Shown here one piece after another: positions 1 through 9,010 of a DNA stretch of 64,000 bases. The stretch lies in the NCBI GenBank assembly GCA_029263395.1, contig JAJCXO010000187.1, positions 62,001 to 126,000 of the forward strand, read 5' to 3'. The translations under genes were made by a program, and so were the position numbers. The DNA comes from Acidobacteriota bacterium. Lineage in GTDB: Bacteria; Acidobacteriota; Thermoanaerobaculia; Multivoradales; J023. The notes below the pieces were generated by a model. That model was not told the DNA's origin. It searched no databases and worked only from the letters and a program-made list of their open reading frames with translations. Position 1 is the first letter of the stretch. Each line of letters opens with the position of its first letter.

Positions 1-1
1 A

Positions 2-2002
2 CAGATTCTTCTCGCAGCAGCTTCCGTCGGCCTGACCTTCGATCTACTGCGGCGGCGGGTAACCACCGGACTCGCTCTGGCTGCAGCTGTGGTCATGGCT
101 TTTGATCGAAATCTGCTGATTTATGCCCGCATTCTCGAGCCGGAAGTCATTCTGCTGTTCTGCTTGTTGATTGTCCTGGTATCGGTACGGCGACGACCTT
201 GGCTCGCCGGACTCTGTGCCGGTCTCTGCCTGGCCACTCGTCCGACGTTTCTGCCGGCATTCCTGCTCGTGCCGTTGGTCTACTGGGTCGAAGGTGACCG
301 TGGCAAACGCTGGCTCCAACGATCAAGCATTTTCCTGGCTCCGGTTGCAGCGACGCTCTTGTTGCTAGCCTGGCGGGCCGACTGGATCACAGGAAACCCG
401 AGGACACCGGTGATGAATCCGGGCACGGTGTTCTTCGAAGGCAACAACCCGTTGTCCCACGGCACCAGTGCCATCTATCCACCGGTGGTCCTGGCTTATC
501 TCCGCCATAGTGGCGACGTTCCTGACTCGGCCCACGAGCACTATCGCACCGTCGCTCGAGCTGACACCGGACGCCAGCTGTCGATAGCAGAGGTCAACGC
601 TTATTGGTCATCACGAGCCGTAAGCTTCATCCGCGCTGAGCCCGGTCGATTCATCAACCTCGTCGGGGCCAAGCTTGCGCGAGCTTTTCACAGCTTTCGT
701 TGGCACGATGTAAGGTTGGCTTGGCAACTCGATGGGCGGTTGGCCTGGATTCCAACGGTGCCGTTTGCCCTACTTTCCGCTTTCGCGCTGGTGGGAGCGC
801 TCTTCGAGGTCCGAAAGTGGCGCGCCAGCCTTCTGTTCTACGCGCTGGGGATGAGTCAACTGGCGGTGATGCTGGTTTTCTACGTCTCGGCTCGCCAACG
901 GTTGGTGCTGTTTCCGGCGCTGCTCTACTTCGCCGCGGTGGCTGCGCAACGGATACGGCAGGAACGGCGGCCCTGGCTCTGGTTGGCCCTCGTGGCTCTT
1001 CTCACGGTTTCGCTGTCCGTGCCCGACGACCCAATCCACGACGAACGTTACCGACGGGGTGCTGCTGTCGAAACCGAACGGTGGCTGGATCAAACCCGTG
1101 CCAAGAGTCGACAACAACCGCTAGCCCGCCATGCCGAGCTGGCGGTCGAATCGGTTGCCGCGGCACCTTGGTGGCTCGACTGGCTGCGGCCAGCCTACTT
1201 TCCCCAAGACCAGGGCACGCTCGATGACCGCGTCGCAGATCTCTTGTTGTCGCGTCCCTCCCGAGGAGCGCCCGCAGATTTTGATCTTGCTGCGGTTTTG
1301 ATCGAAGCCCAGCGAACCTCAGAAGCCCGTCGCTTGCTCGAGCCCCTGGTTGAGAACAATTGGGTTGTCTATCGTGGCGGGCAACAGCCTTCTCAACCGC
1401 AACAACTCCTCGCTAGAGCCATCGCCTTGGAGGGCGATCGGGAAGACGCTGTCGTGCAACTGAAACAGACGCTGGAGCGCTCGCCGGGAGATCCTTTTGT
1501 TCTCGCCGATCTCATTGCCCTTACCGGCGACCCGGCGTATCAGGCGTCGCTAGTGAAGTTTTGGAGCACTCTCGACGGACAGTTCTTGCTCGGCCGTGCC
1601 CTGGTGCGTTTCGGCCGCTACAGCGAGGCAACTCAGGCTCTCGGCTATGTTACCCAACGCCTACCCGAGTTTAGGGACGCCAAGGTGCTGTTGGCCGCTG
1701 CTCTCGGTCAGGCCGGCCGGTTCGACGAAGGGGCGAGGCAATACCTCGAGGCAACCGAGCTCCGCCTGGAGCCCATTTTGGCAAGCCGTGAAATTGCACA
1801 CCTCTTCCGGAACTGGTCCCGATCACACCCTGAAAGCATCCAGGTTCAACTCGCCACGGCTCAGGTGCTGCATCAACATGGGCACTTTGTCGAGGCCCTT
1901 GAAATTTTGCAAAGCGCAACTCCACCACAACACCTGACCGAAGCGGTTCAACGCGAAACCACCCAGATCCAGCGGGCGTTACGGCCGGACGCCAACAACT
2001 AA
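2..2002 (+). CDS. GT39/PMT-like membrane glycosyltransferase with TPR tail (5' partial)
   Basis: The frame is open from base 2, so the start lies outside the window; the first ATG at 89 is internal. The visible N-terminal half is strongly hydrophobic with many membrane segments and short basic loops, and has the look of dolichyl-phosphate-mannose-type (GT39/ArnT) transferases or their relatives. From about residue 380 the protein becomes soluble and alanine/leucine rich with A-E-A/L-L-x-A-L-G-Q-A-G-R helix pairs typical of tetratricopeptide repeats. A likely role is transfer of a lipid-linked sugar in the membrane, with the TPR part binding partners. The catalytic N-terminal loop (expected acidic residues) is missing from the window, so the family call is moderate. 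Its stop overlaps the stop of the convergent acyltransferase by 4 bp. Confidence 0.7.
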   Translation, partial: QILLAAASVGLTFDLLRRRVTTGLALAAAVVMAFDRNLLIYARILEPEVILLFCLLIVLVSVRRRPWLAGLCAGLCLATRPTFLPAFLLVPLVYWVEGDRGKRWLQRSSIFLAPVAATLLLLAWRADWITGNPRTPVMNPGTVFFEGNNPLSHGTSAIYPPVVLAYLRHSGDVPDSAHEHYRTVARADTGRQLSIAEVNAYWSSRAVSFIRAEPGRFINLVGAKLARAFHSFRWHDVRLAWQLDGRLAWIPTVPFALLSAFALVGALFEVRKWRASLLFYALGMSQLAVMLVFYVSARQRLVLFPALLYFAAVAAQRIRQERRPWLWLALVALLTVSLSVPDDPIHDERYRRGAAVETERWLDQTRAKSRQQPLARHAELAVESVAAAPWWLDWLRPAYFPQDQGTLDDRVADLLLSRPSRGAPADFDLAAVLIEAQRTSEARRLLEPLVENNWVVYRGGQQPSQPQQLLARAIALEGDREDAVVQLKQTLERSPGDPFVLADLIALTGDPAYQASLVKFWSTLDGQFLLGRALVRFGRYSEATQALGYVTQRLPEFRDAKVLLAAALGQAGRFDEGARQYLEATELRLEPILASREIAHLFRNWSRSHPESIQVQLATAQVLHQHGHFVEALEILQSATPPQHLTEAVQRETTQIQRALRPDANN

Positions 2003-2838
2003 TCGCGCCAGCGGCGGTGCCCCCAAAGATACTGATCGGGCGCCTGCCGAATCATCGTTTCCAGGTGTTCGTTGAGAGCTCCGAGAATGACTTGCACATC
2101 ATGTTTCTTGTTGCCACTGCGTTGGTGCTGGATCAACGGTGAGGTCATGAGCTCGAACCGCATCTCGCCAATTCGACGGCAGGCCGCGAAACACAACGGC
2201 GTACGAGTGACGAGGTGGAGCATGGCAGCCGTGGTGTAAGTTGCTGCGGGGTGACCGAAGAAATCCACCTGCATCCCACCGGAGCGGGCGTGTTGATCAG
2301 TCAGCAGGGCGAGGATCTCACAATCTTTCAAAACCGCAAGGAAGCGCCCAGGGTCTGCCGCATATTTGGGGATGGGGTGAAATCGATAGCGCGGTTTGCG
2401 GCGCTGGATCAACGCTTCGACCCGTGGATTGTTCATCGCCCGGGTGATGCCCGCCACTGGCTTGAAACGGGACAGCCACTGTGCCGCAATCTCCCAGTTG
2501 CCATAGTGACCCGAAGCCATAATCAACCCCTGATCGGGATCCTCCAACACCGCCATGACGTCGGGAGCAATCTTCAACTCAATATGGTCACTCCAGCGCT
2601 CTTCCTCGAGCACCGCGGCCGACTTGAGAGACTCGACGACAACCATCGCGAAGTGTTGCGCCGAGCCTCGACTGAGCGCACGGATGCGAGTGGGATCGGT
2701 TTCGATGCCGGCACGCAGGATGTTGTCTCGAGCCACACGGCGTCGCCGAACGTCCACCAGCCACCAGAGGTCGGCCAGCCGGCGGGAGAATCGTAGCGCG
2801 CTGCTTGGAGACGAGCGATCGAGTACCGCCAACGCCAT
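1999..2838 (-). CDS. LpxL/HtrB-family lysophospholipid acyltransferase
   Basis: A 279-residue protein with the family's catalytic block GHYGNWE (His-x4-Glu) near residue 110 and the later TDQHARSGG and DFFGHPA blocks typical of lipid A late acyltransferases. These enzymes move an acyl chain from acyl-ACP to a lipid A-like acceptor at the inner membrane. The gene is last in an apparent FabG-FabF-ACP-acyltransferase operon, so the ACP encoded just upstream is the obvious donor. The ATG at 2838 gives a slightly short N-terminus. The frame stays open upstream, and the preceding residues (L-R-H-F-A-E-Y-H-L-L-R) look like the usual start of this family, so a CTG at 2871, just after the ACP stop at 2876, may be the true start with translational coupling. 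The acceptor lipid is unknown. Confidence 0.82.
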   Translation of the reverse strand: MALAVLDRSSPSSALRFSRRLADLWWLVDVRRRRVARDNILRAGIETDPTRIRALSRGSAQHFAMVVVESLKSAAVLEEERWSDHIELKIAPDVMAVLEDPDQGLIMASGHYGNWEIAAQWLSRFKPVAGITRAMNNPRVEALIQRRKPRYRFHPIPKYAADPGRFLAVLKDCEILALLTDQHARSGGMQVDFFGHPAATYTTAAMLHLVTRTPLCFAACRRIGEMRFELMTSPLIQHQRSGNKKHDVQVILGALNEHLETMIRQAPDQYLWGHRRWRD

Positions 2839-2875
2839 CCGCAGCAGATGATATTCGGCGAAGTGACGCAGTGGG

Positions 2876-3121
2876 TCAGGCTCCGCGCTGCTTCAACAGG
2901 TTGGCGATCTCGCCCACCGTCCGCATATCGATCACTTCGGAGCCTTCGAGATGGATGTCGAACTCCTGATCGATGTCGTAGAGCAGGTCGAGGATCGAGA
3001 GTGAGTCAATGCCAAGAGACTCCATCGTAGTCTCGCCGTTGACGTGGCCCCAGTCTCGTTCCTCGGCGGAATTGTCACGCAGAATATTTCGCAGTCGAAT
3101 GATGATCGTTTCGTCGCTCAT
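2876..3121 (-). CDS. Acyl carrier protein (dedicated, cluster-encoded)
   Basis: An 81-residue acidic protein with the phosphopantetheine attachment motif G-I-D-S-L-S near residue 37, where the serine carries the prosthetic arm. Length and helix pattern fit a free-standing ACP. It lies between fabF and the LpxL-like acyltransferase on the same strand (31 bp and 37 bp gaps). A GGGGAG ribosome site sits about 7 bases before the ATG. Context suggests it serves a special acyl chain made by the neighbouring FabF/FabG rather than bulk fatty-acid synthesis. Confidence 0.88.
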   Translation of the reverse strand: MSDETIIIRLRNILRDNSAEERDWGHVNGETTMESLGIDSLSILDLLYDIDQEFDIHLEGSEVIDMRTVGEIANLLKQRGA

Positions 3122-3152
3122 TTCGATCTCCCCGGCTCAAGACCGAACCGGC

Positions 3153-4388
3153 CTAATCGGCTTTTCGCAGCACCAACACACCATTGCCGCCGCCAAAACC
3201 AAAACTGTTCTTCATGGCCAGCGGCGAGTCTATCCGTAGGGGCTCGTTGCCCACCAACTTCAGATCGCACTCTGGATCGGGTCGCTCTAAGTTGAGGTTC
3301 GGTGGTGCCAGACCCTGTTCCAGACCGAGCAGGGTCACAATGGTCTCGAGCGCCCCAGAGGCCCCCAAAGTATGACCGAAGTACGACTTGTTGGCCACCA
3401 CTGGTACCCGGTCGACCGCCTCGCCGAGCACTGCTTTGATCGATTGACTCTCGGTCAAGTCATTGGCGTGGGTGGCTGTACCGTGAGCGTTGATCATGCC
3501 CAGCTCGGATGGCTCGACACCCGCTTCAGCCAACGCTTGTCGCATTGCGGCGGCCTGCCCGTCGGCACTTGGGCTGGTGCGGTGCAGGGCGTCGGAGGAT
3601 TCCCCGTAGCCGATGATCTCGCCACGCATGTGGGCACCTCGCGCCAGGGCGCGCTCACGGGATTCGATCACCAAAGCTCCCGCACCTTCGCCGAGAACAC
3701 AGCCATCGCGATCAGCATCGAAAGGACGGCAAGCACGCGCTGGATCCGGGTTGGTGGACAACACCCCGAGGTTGTTCCAGACGCCATAAAAGAACGGGTC
3801 GAAGAAGCCCTCCGCACCACCGCACAGGACCGTCTCAGCATAACCGTCACGCACCATCCGGAAGGCCGAGCCAATGGCATTGGTGGCTGACGTGCAGGCC
3901 GACACGATCATGTAGTTGGGACCGCTCAATCGAAAGTGAATCGACAATCCCGAGGAGATGGCGTTGTACATACAGCGCGGCACCGTGGTCGGGCGCAAAC
4001 CCCGAGGGCCCCGCTTGAAAAAGGACGTGAATGCGGCGTGGTGGCTCTGAGCCGAGCCGACGCCGGTGCCAAAAATGACTGCAACGTTCTGCTCTTGATA
4101 CGGTGGCTCGCCCACCAACCCTGCCTGCTCGAGTGCATCAGCACCCGCTACCAGCGCCAGGTCCAAAGCGCGATCGATGGCGCGACGCCCCAGCTTCTCA
4201 AGCTTGGCGGTGACCGCCGGGCGATCAACCTCGGCGCCGATCGAGACCTTGTAATCCGTCGTATCCAATGCCTGCAATTGGTCGATCCCACCACGGGCAG
4301 CGAGGAGATTTGCCCACAACGTCTCCTCGTCGACCCCTATGGCACTCGCCACCCCAAGACCTGTCATGACAACCCGACGACGTTCCAT
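3153..4388 (-). CDS. fabF: Beta-ketoacyl-ACP synthase, KAS I/II type
   Basis: A 411-residue thiolase-fold condensing enzyme. The nucleophile is in V-S-A-C-T-S-A, and the two catalytic histidines are in N-A-H-G-T-A-T-H and Y-F-G-H-T-L-G-A-S-G, giving the full Cys-His-His triad. The N-terminal R-R-V-V-M-T-G-L-G-V and C-terminal F-G-F-G-G-N blocks are canonical for FabF. It would elongate acyl chains with malonyl-ACP. A CAAGGGTAA ribosome site overlaps the stop of the upstream reductase gene, so the two are coupled. The symbol is by family; the exact chain specificity cannot be read from sequence. Confidence 0.92.
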   Translation of the reverse strand: MERRRVVMTGLGVASAIGVDEETLWANLLAARGGIDQLQALDTTDYKVSIGAEVDRPAVTAKLEKLGRRAIDRALDLALVAGADALEQAGLVGEPPYQEQNVAVIFGTGVGSAQSHHAAFTSFFKRGPRGLRPTTVPRCMYNAISSGLSIHFRLSGPNYMIVSACTSATNAIGSAFRMVRDGYAETVLCGGAEGFFDPFFYGVWNNLGVLSTNPDPARACRPFDADRDGCVLGEGAGALVIESRERALARGAHMRGEIIGYGESSDALHRTSPSADGQAAAMRQALAEAGVEPSELGMINAHGTATHANDLTESQSIKAVLGEAVDRVPVVANKSYFGHTLGASGALETIVTLLGLEQGLAPPNLNLERPDPECDLKLVGNEPLRIDSPLAMKNSFGFGGGNGVLVLRKAD

Positions 4389-4393
4389 TGGAC

Positions 4394-5167
4394 TTACCCT
4401 TGCATCGTCAGGCCACCATCAACATGGAGCACCTGGCCAGTCAAGTAGGAGGATTCCGGAGACATCAGGAAAGCAACAACCTTGGCAACTTCTTCGGGCC
4501 TACCCAGACGCCCCAACGGAATCGCCAACCGTTTGCGATTCGCTTCGGAGAGAGCTGCTGTCATATCAGTGTCGATGAAGCCGGGGGATACCGCATTACA
4601 CCGGATGCCGAAACGCGCCGCCTCGAGCGCCAGGCTGCGGGTCAGACTCACCAACCCCGCTTTGGCAGCAGCGTAGTCCGCCCCCATCCACCGTCCTGGA
4701 CCGTGGGCCGCCAACGAGGCAATATTGACGATACAGCCACGACGAGATTTTCGCATCAGCTTGTAGGCTTGCTGTGAAGCGGTCAAGGCAGCTTCCAGGT
4801 TGAGCCGCTGGGTGGCTCGCCATTGGTCCAGACTCAGACCGCGAAACGCGATGGCTTGCCCGCCACCAGCGTTGTTGACCAAACCATCGAGTCGACGGCA
4901 TCGCTGTTGGACCGCAAGCACCAGTTCGCCGGCATCAGCCACCAGCAGATCAGCGGCAAAGGGCAGCGCCCGATCGGGATGCAGCTCACTACAGACCGTC
5001 TCGACCTGCCCCTGATCTCGTCCGTGCACCGCAACGGTGGCACCACGGCCGATGAACTCGGCTGCGATAGCGCGGCCGATCCCGCGGGTCGATCCGGTGA
5101 CGAGATAGACGTGGTCGGACAAGACCTTGTCGGAAGAAATTAGCCTGTCAGGCGGTTTCAAAGTCAT
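4394..5167 (-). CDS. fabG: SDR-family 3-oxoacyl-ACP reductase
   Basis: A classical short-chain dehydrogenase with the nucleotide-binding motif T-G-S-T-R-G-I-G, the N-N-A-G-G block, the catalytic Ser (I-V-N-I-A-S) and Y-A-A-A-K motif, and the F-I-D-T-D-M and [11 protein letters not shown] blocks of FabG. It would reduce 3-oxoacyl-ACP with NADPH. A longer form from a GTG at 5206 is possible, but the ATG at 5167 gives the usual N-terminus plus a short leader. Five bases separate its stop from fabF. As first enzyme of the acyl cassette it likely acts with FabF and the dedicated ACP. Confidence 0.88.
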   Translation of the reverse strand: MTLKPPDRLISSDKVLSDHVYLVTGSTRGIGRAIAAEFIGRGATVAVHGRDQGQVETVCSELHPDRALPFAADLLVADAGELVLAVQQRCRRLDGLVNNAGGGQAIAFRGLSLDQWRATQRLNLEAALTASQQAYKLMRKSRRGCIVNIASLAAHGPGRWMGADYAAAKAGLVSLTRSLALEAARFGIRCNAVSPGFIDTDMTAALSEANRKRLAIPLGRLGRPEEVAKVVAFLMSPESSYLTGQVLHVDGGLTMQG

Positions 5168-5252
5168 GCTGGAAAGCTGCCCTTCTAAGACGAGGGACGA
5201 TACCACGGTGACAAGCAGGCCACCACCGAACCGGTCTCACGGTACGCCGATC

Positions 5253-6305
5253 TCACGGTACTACCTGCTTTTGCAGGCTGACCGTTTTGCCGTTGGCGTC
5301 GATGGAACGCAGGTAGTAGGTCCCTGGTGCTAGCTGACCTTGGATCTCCGTCGGCAACTCGGCAAGGGGTCGAGAGCCTGACGCCATTGGACAGCCGGCG
5401 GCGGGATAACCGGTGGCCAAAGGGGCCACTTCGAGCCAGGCGGCAAGCTGAGAGTCCTGGGGACCAACTGTCTCAGGAGCCGGAAGACTCGAGCCGACGC
5501 CTGGACTCAGAGCCTCGAGAGCACGGGTGAACGATGGACCGTAAGCACGGCGCCGAAATCGCCGACTGGACTCCAAGAACCAGTTCTGGGCCTGGCCTTC
5601 CTTGACCGTACTCTGAGCGTAGAGATGGACAGCTTCCGCCGCTGGCACGAATCGCCCAGCCAAACCGGCGCGTCGGATGCGTTGCAGCCAATCGGTTTCT
5701 TCAAAATACAGTCGATAACCTTCGTCGAAAGGACCCACCTGCTGCCAAGTCGAACGCCGAAAAGCCAGCAACGCTCCGCTGAGATCGAAACTCGCAATCG
5801 GCTGGTTCGCCAACCAGTGACGGCGAGCATGGCGCCGCCATTGGCGTCGAGCAAGCCGTGTCCATGGGTCACCCCGAAGGGCCAACACCCGCAACAACTC
5901 TCGCCAGCGCCCGACGGTCTCCGTCGGCGGCAGCAGAAAACGTTTGCCAGCGTCCCAGTAGAACCGCGGACCGGCGACGGCGGCCCCTTTTTCCAATGCC
6001 TGGCCAAGCGCTCGGAGGCATCCCGGAAACACCAGAACATCAGGATTCATCACAACGACAAAATCCGCCGAGGTTGCTTCGATGCCCAGATTGGCACCGC
6101 CGGCATACCCCAGGTTCTGCCCTGGATCGACTCGACGCGCTGGTAGCGCGGTCAAGCACTCTAGATCTTCGAGACGGCTGCCATTGTCTACAAGCACCAT
6201 TTCGAGCTCGAGCTTGCTGGTGGAAGCGTCCTGCAGCAGAGCCTCACAAGCGCGTTGCGCAAGCTCTGGGGTATGGTAGTGAACGAGGACGATAGCCAGT
6301 TTCAT
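5253..6305 (-). CDS. Glycosyltransferase family 2 (rhamnosyltransferase-like)
   Basis: A 350-residue GT-A fold enzyme. The N-terminal I-V-L-V-H-Y-H-T-P-E, V-L-V-D-N-G-S, N-L-G-Y-A-G-G-A-N and M-N-P-D-V blocks are the nucleotide-sugar binding and DxD-like signatures of WbbL-type GT2 enzymes. The D-E-G-Y-R-L-Y-F-E-E-T-D-W block is the expected acidic acceptor-site motif. It would add a sugar, often rhamnose, to a surface glycan on the cytoplasmic side. It precedes the FabG-FabF-ACP cassette by 85 bp on the same strand and diverges from the methyltransferase gene with only 38 bp between starts. Sugar identity is not predictable. Confidence 0.85.
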   Translation of the reverse strand: MKLAIVLVHYHTPELAQRACEALLQDASTSKLELEMVLVDNGSRLEDLECLTALPARRVDPGQNLGYAGGANLGIEATSADFVVVMNPDVLVFPGCLRALGQALEKGAAVAGPRFYWDAGKRFLLPPTETVGRWRELLRVLALRGDPWTRLARRQWRRHARRHWLANQPIASFDLSGALLAFRRSTWQQVGPFDEGYRLYFEETDWLQRIRRAGLAGRFVPAAEAVHLYAQSTVKEGQAQNWFLESSRRFRRRAYGPSFTRALEALSPGVGSSLPAPETVGPQDSQLAAWLEVAPLATGYPAAGCPMASGSRPLAELPTEIQGQLAPGTYYLRSIDANGKTVSLQKQVVP

Positions 6306-6343
6306 GACTTTGAAGGTCGGTTGTAGATATCCTTCGCTGCATC

Positions 6344-7477
6344 ATGCACTCTAACCCACCTCGAGGCGGCAAAGTCCTGTGGCTGAAGGTGCCACCCCAA
6401 AGATCCGTGGTGGCGGCACATCTACGTCACGTCAGGGGCCGATTTATTGCTGCGGGTTGGCATGTGGTGGAAGGCCTCGAACCTCCTACTACGGCGGATG
6501 GCACGCTGGCAGTGATGGACGACCCTTGGGTGGAACCACTGCCGGCGGTGGCCGACTTTCTGGCTGCGGCGGATACGGCAGACGACGCCTGGCGGGTGCC
6601 CAGAATCAATGGCGCTGCGCTGCCACAGGGTTGGCAGCCTGCCACCGGACCTTACACCGCGATCGACTACGAACGGATGGCTCTGGGTTCCCCATCCCCG
6701 GGACGAGCTACGGCTCTCGGCACCGCACCCTGGTGTGGTTTTGCAATCGCTTCCGCTGCGGGCGCGCCGAGCCTGTTGGCATCCGCATGGCCGCCGGATA
6801 CCGCACAGGTGCGATTGATTCCGGATGCGTATCTTTACCGCTACGACGACCCGGCGGGTCACGATCGTATTGAACTCGATCGATTCATTTCAGAAACTGC
6901 CGTCGTAGTAGTAGACGTGGGTTGTGGTCACGGCAGACTGGGAGCACGCCATCGCCGCGAGGGACGGACGGTTATCGGTATCGAGCCCGATTTCACTCTG
7001 GCACGAGAAGCTGCAAAACGCCTCGATCTAGTGCTGCCGTTGCCCGCCGAACACGGTCTAGACGCGTTACGCCCGAAGGTCGACTGTATGATTTTTGCCG
7101 ACGTTCTGGAGCATGTCCCAGATCCGGTCGGCGTCCTCCTCAAATCTGCACAAGCGCTCAGCGACTCGGGACGGATCATCGCCTCATTACCCAACACTGC
7201 CTGGGCACCGGTACTCCGAGCGCTTGCGGCGGGCCATTGGGACCCAACCGTGGCGGGGGTCCAAGCCCGCGATCATCTGACCCCGATGACTCCCAAGTCA
7301 TTCCGTCGTATGGCAGCGGAATGTGGCTTGGAAGTTATGGAAGAAATTCCGATGGCGGCCCCGCTATCTTGGCGCATGCGTTTGTGGGCATGGTTCATGG
7401 CTCGTGCTTCCGGCGGTGATTTACAGGACCTCCTGGTACCGCAGTGGATCGCGATCCTCGGAAAGCGACTATCTTGA
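6344..7477 (+). CDS. Class I SAM-dependent methyltransferase
   Basis: A 377-residue protein. The C-terminal half contains the SAM-binding motif V-V-D-V-G-C-G-H-G-R-L-G followed by V-I-G-I-E-P-D, and the post-motifs F-A-D-V-L-E-H-V-P-D-P and I-A-S-L-P-N of Methyltransf_11/23-type enzymes common in glycan clusters. The first ~180 residues have no recognised family and may bind the substrate. Its stop overlaps a TTG that probably starts the next gene (TTGA), which implies translational coupling to the SGNH hydrolase. Substrate is unknown; methylation of a sugar or glycan end is the simplest guess from context. Confidence 0.75.
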   Translation: MHSNPPRGGKVLWLKVPPQRSVVAAHLRHVRGRFIAAGWHVVEGLEPPTTADGTLAVMDDPWVEPLPAVADFLAAADTADDAWRVPRINGAALPQGWQPATGPYTAIDYERMALGSPSPGRATALGTAPWCGFAIASAAGAPSLLASAWPPDTAQVRLIPDAYLYRYDDPAGHDRIELDRFISETAVVVVDVGCGHGRLGARHRREGRTVIGIEPDFTLAREAAKRLDLVLPLPAEHGLDALRPKVDCMIFADVLEHVPDPVGVLLKSAQALSDSGRIIASLPNTAWAPVLRALAAGHWDPTVAGVQARDHLTPMTPKSFRRMAAECGLEVMEEIPMAAPLSWRMRLWAWFMARASGGDLQDLLVPQWIAILGKRLS

Positions 7478-8649
7478 GCTGGCAACGATTTATCAAGCAC
7501 TACCAGACCGCAGCGGTTCTGCTCTTGAACACCTTGCTGCTGGTAGCCGTGGTTTTGGCGATCTTCCACTTCGTCTTCCCGCTCGAGGACTCTATCTGGA
7601 ATCAGAATCTCGACGGGCGACGCATGTCCGAAGACTTCGTTCCGGGTCATTATTATTTCTCGGATGGCGAGGAGACCGAGGCGATTCGTCAAGCGCTCGA
7701 TGCTTACATTCTGCAAGGCCATTGGCAGGTCCATCCCTGGACCGGCCTGATCAACCGCGAATACAGCAGCCAGCATCTCAATATCGACGCCGAGGGCGGT
7801 CGCGCAGGCCGACCACCCAGCCTGCTACACAGGGAGGGCGAGCCGCTCACTCTGTGGAGCTTCGGTGGCTCGACACTCTTTGGCTGGGGGCTCGCCGACG
7901 GCGATACGATCCCGTCTCAACTACAAGTTGAGCTTCAACGGCTCCTTCCCCATCGGCATGTCCGAGTCAGCAACTTCGGAGTCCCGTGGTACAACTCTTC
8001 ACACGAGCTGGCTCTGCTGGTTGCGAATCTCCGTCGGCAGCCTCCTCCCGATGCGGTCGTGTTCCTCGATGGCCTGAACGATCTTGTCCACCGACTGCAT
8101 TACCAAACCGAATCACCGCTTCATCACCAACTCGAACGGGCTTGGGAAGACCGACTCGACGATCTTTTTGCGCCGCCACCCTGGCTGCACCTCACTGACA
8201 GCTTTCCGCTCTTCCGGGCGGCGCAGTCCGCCCGCCGCCCCTCGACCACAACGCTAGGCGGCATTTCCGGTTCGCAGACGGAAGACGATGCCAACGTGCT
8301 CACGCGTCAAGCAGCGGAGGGCTACTCAGCGAATCGCCGAACTGCGTCCGCTGTTTGTGAGCAATGGGGAATCACACCCACTTTCTTTCTCCAGCCGGTT
8401 CCGATGTGGCTCAATGATGCGCGTGACGCATCAACCGACCCCAAATACAACACTTTCGCCGATCTGGTTTTGGAACAAGGCGACCACAACCTCCATGATC
8501 TCCGTAGCAGCCTCGCCAGGCTCGACCAATCCTTTGCGATGACGGTTGAGGAAGTCGGAGTCCACTACAGTGACGCGGCCAGCCAGGTCCTGGCCAAGGC
8601 GATGGCAGAAATCATCGCCTCCGCGGAACCTTCCGAACGGGGGCTCTAG
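7474..8649 (+). CDS. Membrane-anchored SGNH/GDSL-like hydrolase
   Basis: A single hydrophobic segment lies at the N-terminus, followed by an SGNH fold: S-F-G-G-S-T-L-F-G-W-G (block I nucleophile), the N-F-G-V-P-W-Y-N-S-S block and L-D-G-L-N-D (block III Asn), with a C-terminal G-V-H-Y-S-D that may hold the catalytic His. Such proteins act as esterases or O-acetyl-modifying enzymes on glycans outside the membrane. I chose the TTG at 7474, which overlaps the methyltransferase stop; a GTG at 7444 in the same frame is the alternative. The protein resembles in layout the other SGNH gene at 11409-12581, so this locus carries two. Substrate unknown. Confidence 0.68.
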   Translation: MSWQRFIKHYQTAAVLLLNTLLLVAVVLAIFHFVFPLEDSIWNQNLDGRRMSEDFVPGHYYFSDGEETEAIRQALDAYILQGHWQVHPWTGLINREYSSQHLNIDAEGGRAGRPPSLLHREGEPLTLWSFGGSTLFGWGLADGDTIPSQLQVELQRLLPHRHVRVSNFGVPWYNSSHELALLVANLRRQPPPDAVVFLDGLNDLVHRLHYQTESPLHHQLERAWEDRLDDLFAPPPWLHLTDSFPLFRAAQSARRPSTTTLGGISGSQTEDDANVLTRQAAEGYSANRRTASAVCEQWGITPTFFLQPVPMWLNDARDASTDPKYNTFADLVLEQGDHNLHDLRSSLARLDQSFAMTVEEVGVHYSDAASQVLAKAMAEIIASAEPSERGL

Positions 8650-9010
8650 TCTGGATTACATCCTGCAACCCGTTTCTCGCCTCCTAGGCAGGCCGTGGCA
8701 AAGTCAGACCACGCTGAGCACGATCCTTTTTCACCAACTCTGCGTTACAAAATCTCTCGAGATCACCAGTATCCATGCGATTTTTGGCCTTGATTTGTCG
8801 AAAGACCCCTCGCTCTCAGCGCGAAACACTTTCACACGGCCTGCTAGGGAGCCACCTGTGGAGCGAGCACGCAGCGAGTATGTATGAGCAAGAGAACAGA
8901 CCTTGGCTCTCCAAACTATTGTAACCAATAGGTGAGGCGCCGAGGCGAGTTACGCAGCTACGCGCGCAGTCCACGGGGGCGACTGGACTTCCCACGTCCT
9001 TGGATAAAAT
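8650..9010. other. Intergenic stretch, no gene seen
   Basis: This gap lies between two convergent genes. It holds no convincing reading frame or RNA gene. A weak inverted repeat (AGTCCA at 8968-8973 against TGGACT at 8984-8989, 10-base loop) sits about 20 bp past the stop of the secreted protein encoded on the minus strand, but no T-run follows, so it is a poor terminator candidate. Confidence 0.4.
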
